DNA from: Candidatus Phytoplasma tritici
GTDB taxonomy: Bacteria > Bacillota_I > Bacilli_A > Acholeplasmatales > Acholeplasmataceae
Length of the DNA stretch: 64,000 nucleotides
Assembly: GCF_000495255.1 (NCBI RefSeq)
Contig: NZ_AVAO01000003.1
Location: forward strand, 248,001-312,000
Reading direction: 5' to 3'
Below, one piece after another: positions 22,462 through 32,270 of the stretch. Every line of letters starts with the position of its first letter. Position 1 is the first letter of the stretch. Below the pieces are notes generated by a model that saw nothing but the letters and a program-made list of their open reading frames with translations, did not search any database and was not told the DNA's origin. A program made the translations under genes and the position numbers.

Positions 22462-23313
22462 TTAAAAAAAATAACGCGGATAGTATTTATTTTCATCCAA
22501 GATATCATAATAAGCAACAAAATTTTTATTACTATCTTTAACTATAAAAGGTTTTTGAGTAATTATTTGTCTTTGGTCTAAATAAGTGCCGTTTTTTACT
22601 AACTTAATTAAATAATCATTTAAAATAAGTTCATCATAAGAAGCAAAAAAAATACTATCAAAAATCAAATCATTGAGTTCTAAATTTTCAATAGTTTTAG
22701 CATTTTGTAATAGATGAGTGCCAATTGCAATTCTTTGCAAACGAAGAAGAGTGCCATAAGTATTTAATTGCAAAGCTAGATCACGCGCAAGACTTCTAAT
22801 ATAAGTTCCTTTGGAAACATTTGCCAAAAAATCTACTTGGTCGTGACAAAGCAAAGATGTTTTTTCAAAATGATGAATAAAAACTTCTCTTGGAGGAATA
22901 TCTAAAACTTGATTTTGACGTGCTAAACGATACATTTTTTGCCCTTTAATTTTGACTGCTGAAAACATAGGAGGTATTTGCAAATACTTTTTTTGATGAA
23001 AAGATTCAAAACTTGTTTGAATAGTACAATCAGTTAAAGGGATATTTTTAGTATCCAACAATTTACCTGTCACATCCAAAGTATCATAATGTTTGTTAAA
23101 AAGAAAGGTTCCTTGATAAGTTTTTGACAGTTTATCGAATAAAAAAGCCAGTTTAGTGGCTTTACCCACACAAATAATTAAAAGTCCTGAAGCTAAAGGA
23201 TCAAGAGTTCCTGTGTGCCCTACTTTGTCAAAATGAAATTTTTTTTTGATTTTAAAAACTACATCATGTGATGTCATCTTTTCTGGTTTGTTGACTAAAA
23301 AAAATCCATTCAT
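22462..23313 (-). CDS. truB: tRNA pseudouridine-55 synthase
   Basis: 283 residues. It makes pseudouridine 55 in the T-loop of tRNAs. MNGFFLVNKPEKMTSHDVV begins the fold, and GHTGTLDPLASGLL (about 36-49) holds the catalytic Asp. KGTYIRSLARDLA near residue 168 is the second family motif. The C-terminal domain is short. It lies between trxA and rluB on one strand. Confidence 0.96.
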   Translation of the reverse strand: MNGFFLVNKPEKMTSHDVVFKIKKKFHFDKVGHTGTLDPLASGLLIICVGKATKLAFLFDKLSKTYQGTFLFNKHYDTLDVTGKLLDTKNIPLTDCTIQTSFESFHQKKYLQIPPMFSAVKIKGQKMYRLARQNQVLDIPPREVFIHHFEKTSLLCHDQVDFLANVSKGTYIRSLARDLALQLNTYGTLLRLQRIAIGTHLLQNAKTIENLELNDLIFDSIFFASYDELILNDYLIKLVKNGTYLDQRQIITQKPFIVKDSNKNFVAYYDILDENKYYPRYFF

Positions 23314-23346
23314 AACGTTTTATTTTGCTTTCGGTTTGTAGTAAAC

Positions 23347-23664
23347 TTATTTATAAGAATGTAAAAATTTAAGCAAGTTTTCTTTATTTAGAAACCCGAT
23401 ATGTCTTGCTAATTCTTTTTTATCTTTGTATAAAATAAGGGTGGGAAAGCCAGAAACGCCTTTTTCTAATGCTAATTGTCTAAAAAAATCAACATCTACT
23501 TTGTAAAAAAGAATGTCTTTTTCTAAAAGGCAAACTTCATCCAAGACAGGTAATAATCTTTGACATGGAGGACACCATGTAGCAAAAAAATCAACAACTA
23601 CCAATTGTTGGTTAGCAGTTATGGTTTCAAAATCTTGTCCTTGATAATTCATTAAATTAATCAT
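23347..23664 (-). CDS. trxA: thioredoxin
   Basis: 105 residues. It reduces protein disulfides in the cytoplasm. The active site is WCPPC (about residues 30-34) in place of the usual WCGPC; a Pro at that place normally shifts the redox potential, so its exact partner range may differ. SGFPTLILYKD holds the cis-Pro. AAAGGAG precedes the start, and a second in-frame ATG lies four codons later. 33 bases upstream of truB. Confidence 0.93.
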   Translation of the reverse strand: MINLMNYQGQDFETITANQQLVVVDFFATWCPPCQRLLPVLDEVCLLEKDILFYKVDVDFFRQLALEKGVSGFPTLILYKDKKELARHIGFLNKENLLKFLHSYK

Positions 23665-23902
23665 TATATTTAAAACTCCTTTTGTTTTTTTGGTATTTGG
23701 GTTTTGGCATAAACCATTTATTATAATTTAAAAAATGTTAATTAATAAAGATGTGTTTTAGTTATTTTAATTAATAAATTTATCCAATCAAAATATTTTT
23801 CTTCTTGGGGGAAAAATATTTGTATTTAAAAGAAACTATTTTTTGTTCCAAAATGTTTTGCGAAATGAGTTTTAATTTGCAATAAAAAGGGGTCCATTTT
23901 TA

Positions 23903-24752
23903 TCAATTAATTTGATATGGTAATATAAAGGCCTTCCAGATACAACTATTTTTAGCAAAATAAATAATTTCTTTGGTTTCATAATTATCAATTTTATTAA
24001 ATAAATCAGAAACAGTAATGTTGGATGTGGAATTTGTAAAAAGGGAATGATGATATCAATCAAAGTAAAACAAAAAAATAGAAACTATTAAACTTACCAC
24101 AATTAAAAAGAGTATTATAATTTTTTTCTTTAAAATAAAATAATTTTTAGGAATAGCAAACAACCAATAAATGGTTTTAAAAATTAAAATTGTTGATAAT
24201 AAAAGGGGAAAGATAAAAAGCAAAGTGCAAATAAAATGCGAAATAGTAGTTTTGTTAAAACCTTTTGCAGGTTGGAATGGTTGAATTTTAATTTCTTTCA
24301 TATCTTTTATTTGTTTGCTTTGTAAAAATTCTTTGATTTGTTGCATTGGAGTTATATTTTGTTCTTGTAATTTTTGAGAAAATTCTTTGATTAAAGGTTC
24401 GTTTAATAAAATATTAGGATTTTATTCTTTGACAAATAAAGTCAATATTTTATCCGAAGAGTGTGGAATCAAAGAAACTGAAATTAAAAAATGAGTGTTT
24501 TTGACTTGGTTGATAATTATTTTAGCAGCTGCATGAGTAGCAACAATTTATTTTTCTTGGTGATTATATGTTTTGGAAGAATTTGTTCTTCTTGTTTGGG
24601 GATTTGCTTTTACAATTGTTTCTTTTGATTGTGGTTGTTCGAAATTCTTGTTCTGGATTATTTTTTTTGAATCTTGTCCCTTTTACCATTAAATTTACAA
24701 AAAGAAAATAATTCCAAAAAGATATTATAAAAAGGATAAGGCAAAATCGCAA
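23903..24752 (-). pseudogene. broken gene for a membrane protein of unknown family
   Basis: On the minus strand one frame reads from about 24670 to a final TGA at 23903, interrupted by TAA after NHQEK (near 24555), TAA after TLFVKE (near 24425) and TGA after FLFYFD (24056). Between the stops the text is protein-like: THAAAKIIINQVKNTHF, NEPLIKEFSQKLQEQNITP, two hydrophobic helices (near 24080-24240), then DLFNKIDNYETKEIIYFAKN. A hydrophobic leader at 24690-24752 lies in another frame, so a frameshift is also needed. The original was perhaps 270-280 residues with a leader and two internal helices. The family is unknown to me. Confidence 0.65.
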
Positions 24753-24909
24753 AAAGTTCTTTTTTAAAATTATAATTAAAATTAATTATAAATTCAATTA
24801 TTTTAAATGTGAACATATAAATGTAATAATATATAAAAGAAGAATCAAAAAAATAAATTAAGTGAAAATTCATTAAAATAAATAAAATTATTGTGTGTTA
24901 ATAATTTAA

Positions 24910-26472
24910 TTATCTAGGTAAAACCTCATCAATTTCTAAGCGATTAAATAAAATATGATAATTGTCTAATTTTTGACTGGGAAGAATCCCGAAAGTATCT
25001 AAGCTTTCAAAAGTAATATCGGAGGCTTTGAGTTGAGTTAAAATTTTATGAGCAGTTTGAGGTAAGAAAGGTTGCAATAAAACTCCTAAAAACCTTAAAG
25101 CTTCTACCAAAGAATATAGTGCATGGTCTAATAGTTGTTGTTTTTCAGGAATTTTAAATAAATTCCAAGGCTCTACTAAATCAATGTATTTATTAGCAAA
25201 ACGAGCCAAATTCATAATTTCTTTAAGGGCATCTCCCAATTTGCAATCTTGCATTTTGAGACGAACCGAAGGAAGAGTTGCTAAAGTTTGTTTGGATAAA
25301 TCAAATTTAGGGTCTAAATTAGTTTTAATTAAAGTTTTAGATAAATTATTTTGGCGATAACTTTTTACCATCCCAAAAACTCTATGAACTAAGTTTCCCA
25401 AAACATTAGCTAGATCACTATTGTGTCTTTCTACTAACAATTCATAAGTGATATTACCATCTTGAGCATAAGGAATTTCTGATAGAACAAAATAACGAAT
25501 GGAATCCACCGGAAAATGTTTTAATAAATCATCAACGTACAAAACGTTACCTTTGGATTTAGACATTTTATTTTTATCAAACAAAATCCATGGATGGGTT
25601 AAAAACTGTTTAGGCAGTGAAATTTCAAGTGCCATCAATAAAATAGGCCAGTAAATGAGATGAAACCTTAAAATATCTTTACCAATAACATGCATATCGC
25701 AGGGCCAATATCGATTAAACTGGCTATTTTCAGATGTAGGATTGTAGCCTAGTCCGGTTAGATAATTACTTAGAGCGTCAATCCAAACATAAATCACATG
25801 TTTGGGGTCAAAAGGAACATGAATGCCCCACTTGAAAGAAGTTCTAGAAACAGACAAATCTGATAATGGTTCTTTTAATAAATTTAACAGCTCTTTTCTT
25901 TGGACATCAGGTTTAATCAAGAAGGGGTTGTTTTCTAAATATTGCAATAACTGGGATTGATATTTGGAAAGCTTAAAAAAATAAGTTTCTTCACTGATTA
26001 AAATAGGAGTTTCACCATTAAAAGTTTTTCCATCAATTAAATCTTTGGCAGCCACATAAGATTCTTCAGCAACTGAATAAAGTCCTTGATATTTTCCTAA
26101 ATAAATATCTCCTTTTTGCCACAACTTGTCAAAGATGGCTTGAACTGTTTGTTTGTGATTGGGGTTGGTAGTTTTGACAAATTTATCATAACTTACTTGC
26201 ATCAAATCATAAATTCTTTTGATTTCCAAAGATATTTGGTCTACGTATTCTTGGGGATTTTTGCCTTGTTGCAAAGATTTAGCAGCAATTTTTTGTCCGT
26301 GTTCATCAGTTCCTGTTTGAAACAAAACATCAAATCCTTCTAGGCGTTTAAAACGAGCAATGGCATCAGCTAAAATGGATTCGTAAACGTTGCCAATGTG
26401 TGGAATGCTAGAAGCATAAGCAATCGCTGTGGAAAGAAAAAATTTAGGTTTTTGTTTGGGGGTTGTTTTCAT
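24910..26472 (-). CDS. metG: methionyl-tRNA synthetase
   Basis: 520 residues. It charges initiator and elongator tRNA-Met. The class I signature HIGN is at about 20-23 (YASSIPHIGN) and KMSKSKGN lies near 300. The connective peptide shows no Cys pairs, so it is the zinc-free type, and the C-terminal tRNA-binding/dimer domain of longer MetRS proteins is absent. AAGGAG lies five bases before the ATG. Confidence 0.97.
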   Translation of the reverse strand: MKTTPKQKPKFFLSTAIAYASSIPHIGNVYESILADAIARFKRLEGFDVLFQTGTDEHGQKIAAKSLQQGKNPQEYVDQISLEIKRIYDLMQVSYDKFVKTTNPNHKQTVQAIFDKLWQKGDIYLGKYQGLYSVAEESYVAAKDLIDGKTFNGETPILISEETYFFKLSKYQSQLLQYLENNPFLIKPDVQRKELLNLLKEPLSDLSVSRTSFKWGIHVPFDPKHVIYVWIDALSNYLTGLGYNPTSENSQFNRYWPCDMHVIGKDILRFHLIYWPILLMALEISLPKQFLTHPWILFDKNKMSKSKGNVLYVDDLLKHFPVDSIRYFVLSEIPYAQDGNITYELLVERHNSDLANVLGNLVHRVFGMVKSYRQNNLSKTLIKTNLDPKFDLSKQTLATLPSVRLKMQDCKLGDALKEIMNLARFANKYIDLVEPWNLFKIPEKQQLLDHALYSLVEALRFLGVLLQPFLPQTAHKILTQLKASDITFESLDTFGILPSQKLDNYHILFNRLEIDEVLPR

Positions 26473-26553
26473 AAAAACTCCTTAAATAAATGGTGGCAAA
26501 AATATTTTTTAATTATAGGTTGTTAGAAAAATCTGCATATGGTTTTTGGAGAA

Positions 26554-27417
26554 TCAAATCAAGGTTGGGGGGTTTTTGATTTTATATTGGTGATAAATTT
26601 CTTTTTTGGTAATGTTTCTTTCTTGAGCAACTTTGCTAAAAGCCTCTTTTTCGTTAAAGCCTAATTTGAGGTAAAAAAGAACGTGATCGTTTATGTTTAG
26701 AGCAAGCAAATGTTCGTTGGGATTGGGATTACCTGCAACAACAATGACATATTCGCCCTTATTAATTAAATCAAGTTCTAAAATAGAGTCAAGATTGCCG
26801 TTGATAATGGTTTCAAATTTTTTAGTCAGTTCGCGTGATAAAGAAATTTTTCTATTACCATATAATTTGTGTATTAAAAGTAAAGTCTTTTTAATTCTAT
26901 GAGGAGATTCGTAAATAACAAGGCTTTCGGAGGCATTTTTATATTGGAGTAAATATTTTTCCAAAGCTTGAGACAAACGAGGTAAAAAAGCCAAAAAGAT
27001 AAAAGGTGAAGGAATAGCAGAAGTCATAAAAGCAGTTAAAAAAGCAGATACTCCTGGAATCGCTACCACATTAAAACCATGTTTTTGCACTTCACAAACT
27101 AAAGAAAACCCAGGATCACTAATAAGGGGAGTGCCTGCATCACTAATTAAGGCGATATTTTTTCCTTGCGATAAAAGTTCTAAAATTTGAGGTAACCTTC
27201 TTGTTTGATTATATTCATAATAAGAAAGTAGAGGTGTTTGGATTTGGTAAGTGTGTAAAAGTTTTTTGGCTCTTCTGGTATCTTCTGCTAAAATTAAAAA
27301 AACTTCTTTTAGAGTAGCAAGTGCTCTTAAGGTGATATCTTCTAAATTACCTATGGGAGTTGCTACCAAATATAAAGTAGGTTTGGTATTGCAAAAGCTT
27401 TGTTGTTGAAATAACAT
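26554..27417 (-). CDS. rsmI: 16S rRNA (cytidine-1402 2'-O) methyltransferase
   Basis: 287 residues. It methylates the ribose of C1402 in the decoding centre. Family marks: LYLVATPIGNLEDITLRAL near the N-terminus, EDTRRAKKLL, and the SDAGTPLISDPG stretch (about 92-103). The SAM-binding tetrapyrrole-methylase fold runs through about 240. In many bacteria the gene sits close to holB and tmk, as here. Confidence 0.95.
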   Translation of the reverse strand: MLFQQQSFCNTKPTLYLVATPIGNLEDITLRALATLKEVFLILAEDTRRAKKLLHTYQIQTPLLSYYEYNQTRRLPQILELLSQGKNIALISDAGTPLISDPGFSLVCEVQKHGFNVVAIPGVSAFLTAFMTSAIPSPFIFLAFLPRLSQALEKYLLQYKNASESLVIYESPHRIKKTLLLIHKLYGNRKISLSRELTKKFETIINGNLDSILELDLINKGEYVIVVAGNPNPNEHLLALNINDHVLFYLKLGFNEKEAFSKVAQERNITKKEIYHQYKIKNPPTLI

Positions 27418-27504
27418 ATTTTTTTACCTTATTTATTGGGTTTTGGTGTGTGCAAATTTTATATTGCTTTTAAATAGGGGGGGGTTGGAAGTTTTTTTAA
27501 AGAT

Positions 27505-28494
27505 TTAAAATGAAAGTATTTGGGATTCTAATTGAATTAAAAAAGACATTAAAAGATTTTCTTGATTGGATAATATATTTTGTTTTTTGTGAATTTGATG
27601 AATAATTTTTAAAATATTAAAAGCGGTTGGAAGGGCTAAAGTTTGGTAGTATTTTCGATATTCTGGGTTTGTTAAAATTTGTGTTTTGGAAAAATAAATG
27701 GGTAACTGGTTTTTTGGTATTTTTTCATATAACACATCAGAAAAAAAATGCAATAACACTGATAAAAAATCATTTAAAAAATGAGGAAAAGAAGTAAGTT
27801 TCGCAAGCAGAGGAGAGGCAAAAACTGATAATTTTAATGAAATTGTTTTTGGGAATTGAATAAGAAAATCCAAAAAAAACTGTTTAAAATTTTGATAATA
27901 ATCACTAGCAATAAATAAATCCATTTGATCGGGGTTTTTATTTATTAAATTGCTTAAGGAAAAATCAAAAACATCTATTTGGGGGTTGGTTTTGGGGTCT
28001 AAATTTTGTGATTTTGCATTCACAGCATCAGAGATATTAATAATTTGACAGCGAGAAACTATAGTTGGTAAAACTTGTTCTAAATTATTGGTTAATAAAA
28101 ATCCTATAGTATTGTTGTTGGAAGGATTTTCAAAAAAATGCAATAAACTGTTGGAAGTTTGGGTAGTTATTTTTTCTATTTCTTCGATTACATAAATTCT
28201 TTGGGTTCCGAATAAAGAAGTTTGCAAAAAGTTTTTTTGAAATTGCAAAATTTGTTCTTTGGTAAAAAGATGGTTTTGTTTGGTCAAATAATAAAAATTA
28301 GGGTATTGCGAATTAAGTAAGGTATCTTTTGACAAAAGATGAGGGTCATGAGGTTTAAAAATGCGATAGGCAAGTTCTAAAACAAATTTTTTTTGTTGGT
28401 AAAGAGTAGAGCCAACAACTAAATAAAGATGGGAGAGTTTTTTATTTTGGATAATTTGGCTAAATTTAGTTAACAAAGATTGGATTTTGTTCAT
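27505..28494 (-). CDS. holB: DNA polymerase III delta-prime subunit
   Basis: 329 residues; part of the clamp loader. The N-terminal part matches the delta-prime pattern (HLYLVVGSTLYQQKK, then QILQFQKNFLQTSLFGTQRIYVIEEIEK and SRCQIINI). It has no working Walker A, as expected for delta-prime. The C-terminal half is poorly conserved. Its ATG overlaps the tmk stop by four bases (ATGA), so the two are translationally coupled. Confidence 0.85.
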   Translation of the reverse strand: MNKIQSLLTKFSQIIQNKKLSHLYLVVGSTLYQQKKFVLELAYRIFKPHDPHLLSKDTLLNSQYPNFYYLTKQNHLFTKEQILQFQKNFLQTSLFGTQRIYVIEEIEKITTQTSNSLLHFFENPSNNNTIGFLLTNNLEQVLPTIVSRCQIINISDAVNAKSQNLDPKTNPQIDVFDFSLSNLINKNPDQMDLFIASDYYQNFKQFFLDFLIQFPKTISLKLSVFASPLLAKLTSFPHFLNDFLSVLLHFFSDVLYEKIPKNQLPIYFSKTQILTNPEYRKYYQTLALPTAFNILKIIHQIHKKQNILSNQENLLMSFLIQLESQILSF

Positions 28495-29114
28495 AAATCT
28501 ATTTGGAAGACTTCTTTGAGTTTTTGTTCAATGATGTTATAAATATTTTCTAAGGACTTGCTTGCATCAATTAAAAAAATTCTTTTTTGTTGGTCTTTTT
28601 GACAAAGGTCAAGATAGCCTTTGCGTACTTTTTTATGAAAAGATAGTTTTTGTAAATCAAAAGAATTAATTTCTTTATATCTAAATTGTTTGACTCTTTG
28701 AATTCCTATTTTAGGATCTAAATCTAGATAAAAAGTAATGTTGGGCATATAATTTAGAGCAAAATTATTAATATTTAAAACAAAATCTTTACTTAAACCG
28801 CGAGCATAAACTTGATAAGCTATAGTCGAATCTAAATAACGATCACAAATAACTATTTTATTTTGTTTTAAGGCAGGAATAATTAATTTGCTTAAATGTT
28901 CTGCTCTATCTGCTGCAAATAACAAAGCCTCAGTGTAGAAATCTATTTGTTTATTAGAAGAATGCAATAAAATATTTCTAATTACTTCATTAAATAAACC
29001 GCTACCAGGTTCTTTGGTTAAAACACACGAATATTTTTTACTTAATTTTTCAAATAAATAACGTGAATGGGTGGTTTTTCCGGTGCCTTCACAACCTTCA
29101 AAAGAAATAAACAT
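28491..29114 (-). CDS. tmk: thymidylate kinase
   Basis: 207 residues; makes dTDP from dTMP. P-loop EGCEGTGKTT (about 6-15), the DRYLDST motif (about 94-100) and a lid region with FRYKEI are visible. Overlaps holB by four bases. Upstream of it is truA on the same strand, 47 bases away. Confidence 0.96.
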   Translation of the reverse strand: MFISFEGCEGTGKTTHSRYLFEKLSKKYSCVLTKEPGSGLFNEVIRNILLHSSNKQIDFYTEALLFAADRAEHLSKLIIPALKQNKIVICDRYLDSTIAYQVYARGLSKDFVLNINNFALNYMPNITFYLDLDPKIGIQRVKQFRYKEINSFDLQKLSFHKKVRKGYLDLCQKDQQKRIFLIDASKSLENIYNIIEQKLKEVFQIDL

Positions 29115-29160
29115 TTAGTATAAATTCTCCTTTTTGTGTATTTTTATTATTGTCACAAAA

Positions 29161-29892
29161 TCAATAAAAAATTTTTTTTAAAACTAAAGCTTTGGCAGGA
29201 GCCAAAAGGGTGGCTTTTTTAGTTTTGTTGCCTAATAACATCGCTTGAAATTGATCCAAAGAAAATTTATTTTTACCGATTTCCATTAAACTTCCCACCA
29301 AAAAACGAATCATATATTTTAAAAAACCATTACCATGAAAAACTAAAATATATTTGTGTACAGTTTCTTTGAGAGAGGCTTGAAAAATGGTTTTAGAAAA
29401 ATTTTTAGATTGAGGCTCGCTAGTAAAAGCAAAAAAATTATGAGTGCCTTCGATAAATTTTAGGGCTTTAGTGATTTTGTCAAAATCAAGCTTTTCAGCA
29501 AAAATTTGAAAATGATGGTTAAAGGCATTAAGGGGTTTTTTGGAAAAAACATATTGGTAAATTTTTGATTTCGCTGAATAACGAGCATGAAAATTAGGAG
29601 TAGCAAAATGCATTTGTCTAACTCTAATATCATGAGGCAAAAGATAATTAAGAGTTTTTTGGAAATGTTTAGGTTTTAGAGAAAAAGTGGTTCGGAAATG
29701 GAGGGTTTGTCCTTGGGAATGGACTCCTTTATCGGTTCTACTAGATGCAAAAGTGGGGATGTTTTGATGGGTCATTTTTTTTAAAGCTTTTTCAAAAGTT
29801 TGTTGCACGGTTATTTTTTGAGGTTGTTTTTGATATCCATAATAACAAGTACCATCATAGCTTAAAATTAATTTATAAAAAAAGTGTTGCAA
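29161..29892 (-). CDS. truA: tRNA pseudouridine synthase A
   Basis: 243 residues. It modifies positions 38-40 of the anticodon arm. YDGTCYYGYQKQP (about 14-26) and the catalytic ASSRTDKGVHSQGQ (about 49-62) identify the family, with a C-terminal FLKYMIRFLVGSLMEIG. In many Firmicutes ecfA1-ecfA2-ecfT separate rplQ from truA and rplM-rpsI follow; none of these is present here. Confidence 0.96.
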   Translation of the reverse strand: MQHFFYKLILSYDGTCYYGYQKQPQKITVQQTFEKALKKMTHQNIPTFASSRTDKGVHSQGQTLHFRTTFSLKPKHFQKTLNYLLPHDIRVRQMHFATPNFHARYSAKSKIYQYVFSKKPLNAFNHHFQIFAEKLDFDKITKALKFIEGTHNFFAFTSEPQSKNFSKTIFQASLKETVHKYILVFHGNGFLKYMIRFLVGSLMEIGKNKFSLDQFQAMLLGNKTKKATLLAPAKALVLKKIFY

Positions 29893-29957
29893 AAATGCCT
29901 CCTTGTGTAACTAAAATATTTTTTAAGAATTTATAAAGGGGTTAATATTAATATTAA

Positions 29958-29990
29958 AAAACCTCCTTAATCCTTAAGATAAGAAGGTTT
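29958..29990 (-). terminator. terminator of the ribosomal protein cluster
   Basis: Minus strand: AAACCTTCTTA pairs with TAAGGAGGTTT (one wobble) around a short loop, followed by a T run. It lies 52 bases after the rplQ stop and before truA. Confidence 0.72.
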
Positions 29991-30041
29991 CGATAATTTA
30001 AGTTTTTTGCGAAAGAACCTAAAATACTCAGTTAATTGTTA

Positions 30042-30398
30042 TTAAACAAAAGCGATAATCGCCATTGGAGCACAATCACCACAACGAGGAACAGTTTTAA
30101 TAACTCTAGTGTATCCACCTTGACGATCAAGATATTTAGATGAGATATCTTTAAATAGTTTTTGCAAAACTGTAGTGTCATCATTGATTTTTTCATCAAA
30201 AAGATGTCTTTTGGCTTGGCGTCTAGTATGCAAAGTATTTTTTTTAGATAAAGTAACCATTTTATCAGCTAATTTTTGTAATTCTTTAGCTTTAGATTCA
30301 GTTGTCATAATTTTTTCTTGCACAATTAAAGCAGTCATTAAATTTCTTAACAAAGCTCTTCTTTGAGATTTATTGCGTCCTAATTTGCTAAAAGGCAT
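30042..30398 (-). CDS. rplQ: 50S ribosomal protein L17
   Basis: 118 residues, normal length. KLGRNKSQRRALLRNL at the N-terminus and GYTRVIKTVPRCGDCAPMA near the end are the family marks. Last gene of the S10-spc-alpha cluster, directly followed by the terminator. Confidence 0.97.
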   Translation of the reverse strand: MPFSKLGRNKSQRRALLRNLMTALIVQEKIMTTESKAKELQKLADKMVTLSKKNTLHTRRQAKRHLFDEKINDDTTVLQKLFKDISSKYLDRQGGYTRVIKTVPRCGDCAPMAIIAFV

Positions 30399-30441
30399 AA
30401 AATTTATCTGTCCTTTCTATTTTCTAATGTGTTTTTTAGTT

Positions 30442-31434
30442 TTAATGTTTGTCTTTGTCTTCTTCAACGCTATGATGCAAAGCTTCTTTAAGGTAATCGT
30501 TGAATTCTAAACCGTATTCTAAAAATTTATCTTTTAATTCTTGGAAAGATTTTCGTCCTAGGCTTTTAAGTTTGACAACTTCTTTTTCACTTAATTTTAC
30601 TAAAGCAGCAACTGTATCAATACCTGCTCTTTTAAGACTGTTGAAAAGTCTTACAGATAAATCTAATTGTTCAATTTCTAAATCCAGAACGTAATTATGA
30701 GCTTCTTTTTTAGATTCGGAAATAAATTCTACATGAGCAGGTTTTTGGCTTAATTCTACTAAAACATTGAAATGATCTACTAAAATGTTAGCTGCAGTTG
30801 CTAAAGCTTCTTTAGCTAAAAGAGCACCGTTAGTAGTAATTTCAATAGTTAATTCGTCTTTATTGCCTAATTTTTTTTCTACTTGATAAGAAACATTAAC
30901 AACAGGAGTAAATAAAGAGTCAATTGCAATAACTCCTACTTGATTTTCGCTGTGAACTTTGTTGTCTTTTGCACAAACATAACCAATGCCTTTTTTAATA
31001 GTAACTGTCATATGAAAGCAAACATCATCAGAAAGGGTGGTAATATAATGATCGGGATTGATGATTTTAACTCCTGCAGGCAGTTCGAAATAAGCAGCAG
31101 TTAGGCGTTGTGGTCCTTTAGCGATTAATTCTAATTTTTCTTCAAAATCATCTGATTCATCGTCTACTGCAAAAACAATTTTTTTTAAATTTAAAATAAT
31201 TGTCATGACATCTTCATAAACGCCGGGAATAGTAGTGAATTCTTGTTCTACTCCTTGAATTTTAACATTTACAATAGCAGTACCAGGCAAAGAAGATAAC
31301 AAAACTCTTCTTAGGGCGTTTCCCACAGTAATGCCGTATCCTCTTTCTAAAGGTTTAATGGTGAATTTCCCAGAAATGGGATTTTCATCAATTTCTTCAA
31401 CAAAAAAAGGTTTAATAAATTTAAGATTTTTCAT
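30442..31434 (-). CDS. rpoA: RNA polymerase alpha subunit
   Basis: 330 residues. The N-terminal dimer domain (about 1-230) has PLERGYGITVGNALRRVLL at 28-46; the C-terminal domain (about 250-318) has LFNSLKRAGIDTVAALVKLS and the helix-hairpin-helix LKSLGRKSFQELKDK, so contacts with UP elements and regulators should be possible. The tail after it is acidic with His and Lys. An AAGGAG site precedes the ATG. Confidence 0.98.
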   Translation of the reverse strand: MKNLKFIKPFFVEEIDENPISGKFTIKPLERGYGITVGNALRRVLLSSLPGTAIVNVKIQGVEQEFTTIPGVYEDVMTIILNLKKIVFAVDDESDDFEEKLELIAKGPQRLTAAYFELPAGVKIINPDHYITTLSDDVCFHMTVTIKKGIGYVCAKDNKVHSENQVGVIAIDSLFTPVVNVSYQVEKKLGNKDELTIEITTNGALLAKEALATAANILVDHFNVLVELSQKPAHVEFISESKKEAHNYVLDLEIEQLDLSVRLFNSLKRAGIDTVAALVKLSEKEVVKLKSLGRKSFQELKDKFLEYGLEFNDYLKEALHHSVEEDKDKH

Positions 31435-31464
31435 AATTACTCCTTGAAATGTCGAACAAGATTA

Positions 31465-31851
31465 TTATCCTCTAGGAGGTTTTGGCGGTCGACAACCATT
31501 ATGTGGTACTGCAGTAACATCTTTAATAGCAGTAATTTCTAATCCTGCTGCTTGCAAAGAACGGATGGCTGCTTCTCTTCCGGGACCTGGTCCTGTAATG
31601 AAAGTTTCTACTTTAACCATTCCGTTTTCCATCGCTGCTTTGGCAACTGCTTCAGCGGCTAATTGAGCTGCAAAGGGGGTTGATTTGCGACTTCCTTTAA
31701 AACCCAAAGCACCTGCACTACTCCAAGTAACAGCATTACCGTTAAGATCGGTGATAGTAACGATAGTGTTGTTAAAGGTGGTATGGATGTGTGCAATTCC
31801 TAAAGGAATATTTTTTTTAACTTTGCGTTTGGTAGTTTTTTTTCTTGCCAA
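31465..31851 (-). CDS. rpsK: 30S ribosomal protein S11
   Basis: 128 residues. [20 protein letters not shown] and the C-terminal [14 protein letters not shown] are diagnostic. It lies between rpsM and rpoA, with AAAGGAG before the ATG. Confidence 0.98.
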   Translation of the reverse strand: MARKKTTKRKVKKNIPLGIAHIHTTFNNTIVTITDLNGNAVTWSSAGALGFKGSRKSTPFAAQLAAEAVAKAAMENGMVKVETFITGPGPGREAAIRSLQAAGLEITAIKDVTAVPHNGCRPPKPPRG

Positions 31852-31892
31852 TGCCTTTCTCCTTTATTATTTTTATTATTTAGTTAATTTTA

Positions 31893-32258
31893 TTATTTTT
31901 TCTTACCAGCAATTACTTTAGGCTTGCCTTTAACAGTGTGAGCGTTGTTTCTGGTTTTTTGTCCTCTTACAGGCAATCCTTTACGATGACGTAGTCCTCT
32001 GTAAGATCCAATTTCCATTAAACGTTTAATATTTAAAGTAACTTCACGTCTTAGGTCACCTTCTACGTTGTATTTAGTAATTTCACTACGTAAAGCTGAT
32101 AATTGCTGTTCGGTTAAATTTTTAACTCTAATATTTTGGTCAATGTTTAACTCGTTTAAAATTTTATGAGATAATTTATTGCCTAAACCATAAATATAAG
32201 TTAGTGCAATTACTACTCTTTTGTCGCTTGGAATATCTATTCCTGCAATTCGCGCCAT
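31893..32258 (-). CDS. rpsM: 30S ribosomal protein S13
   Basis: 121 residues. [20 protein letters not shown], then [19 protein letters not shown] and NAHTVKGKP mark the family. It contacts the 50S subunit and tRNA in the 30S head. Confidence 0.98.
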   Translation of the reverse strand: MARIAGIDIPSDKRVVIALTYIYGLGNKLSHKILNELNIDQNIRVKNLTEQQLSALRSEITKYNVEGDLRREVTLNIKRLMEIGSYRGLRHRKGLPVRGQKTRNNAHTVKGKPKVIAGKKK

Positions 32259-32270
32259 AAATATCTCCTT

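Noticed and set aside
23872-24063. 63-codon minus-strand frame
   Set aside because: It is out of frame with the protein-like text of the broken membrane-protein gene that covers the same bases.
23903-24346. Read-through of TGA as Trp to join the two parts of the membrane-protein remnant
   Set aside because: TAA stops also interrupt the same frame, many genes here end in TGA, and Trp is TGG, so the standard phytoplasma code applies.
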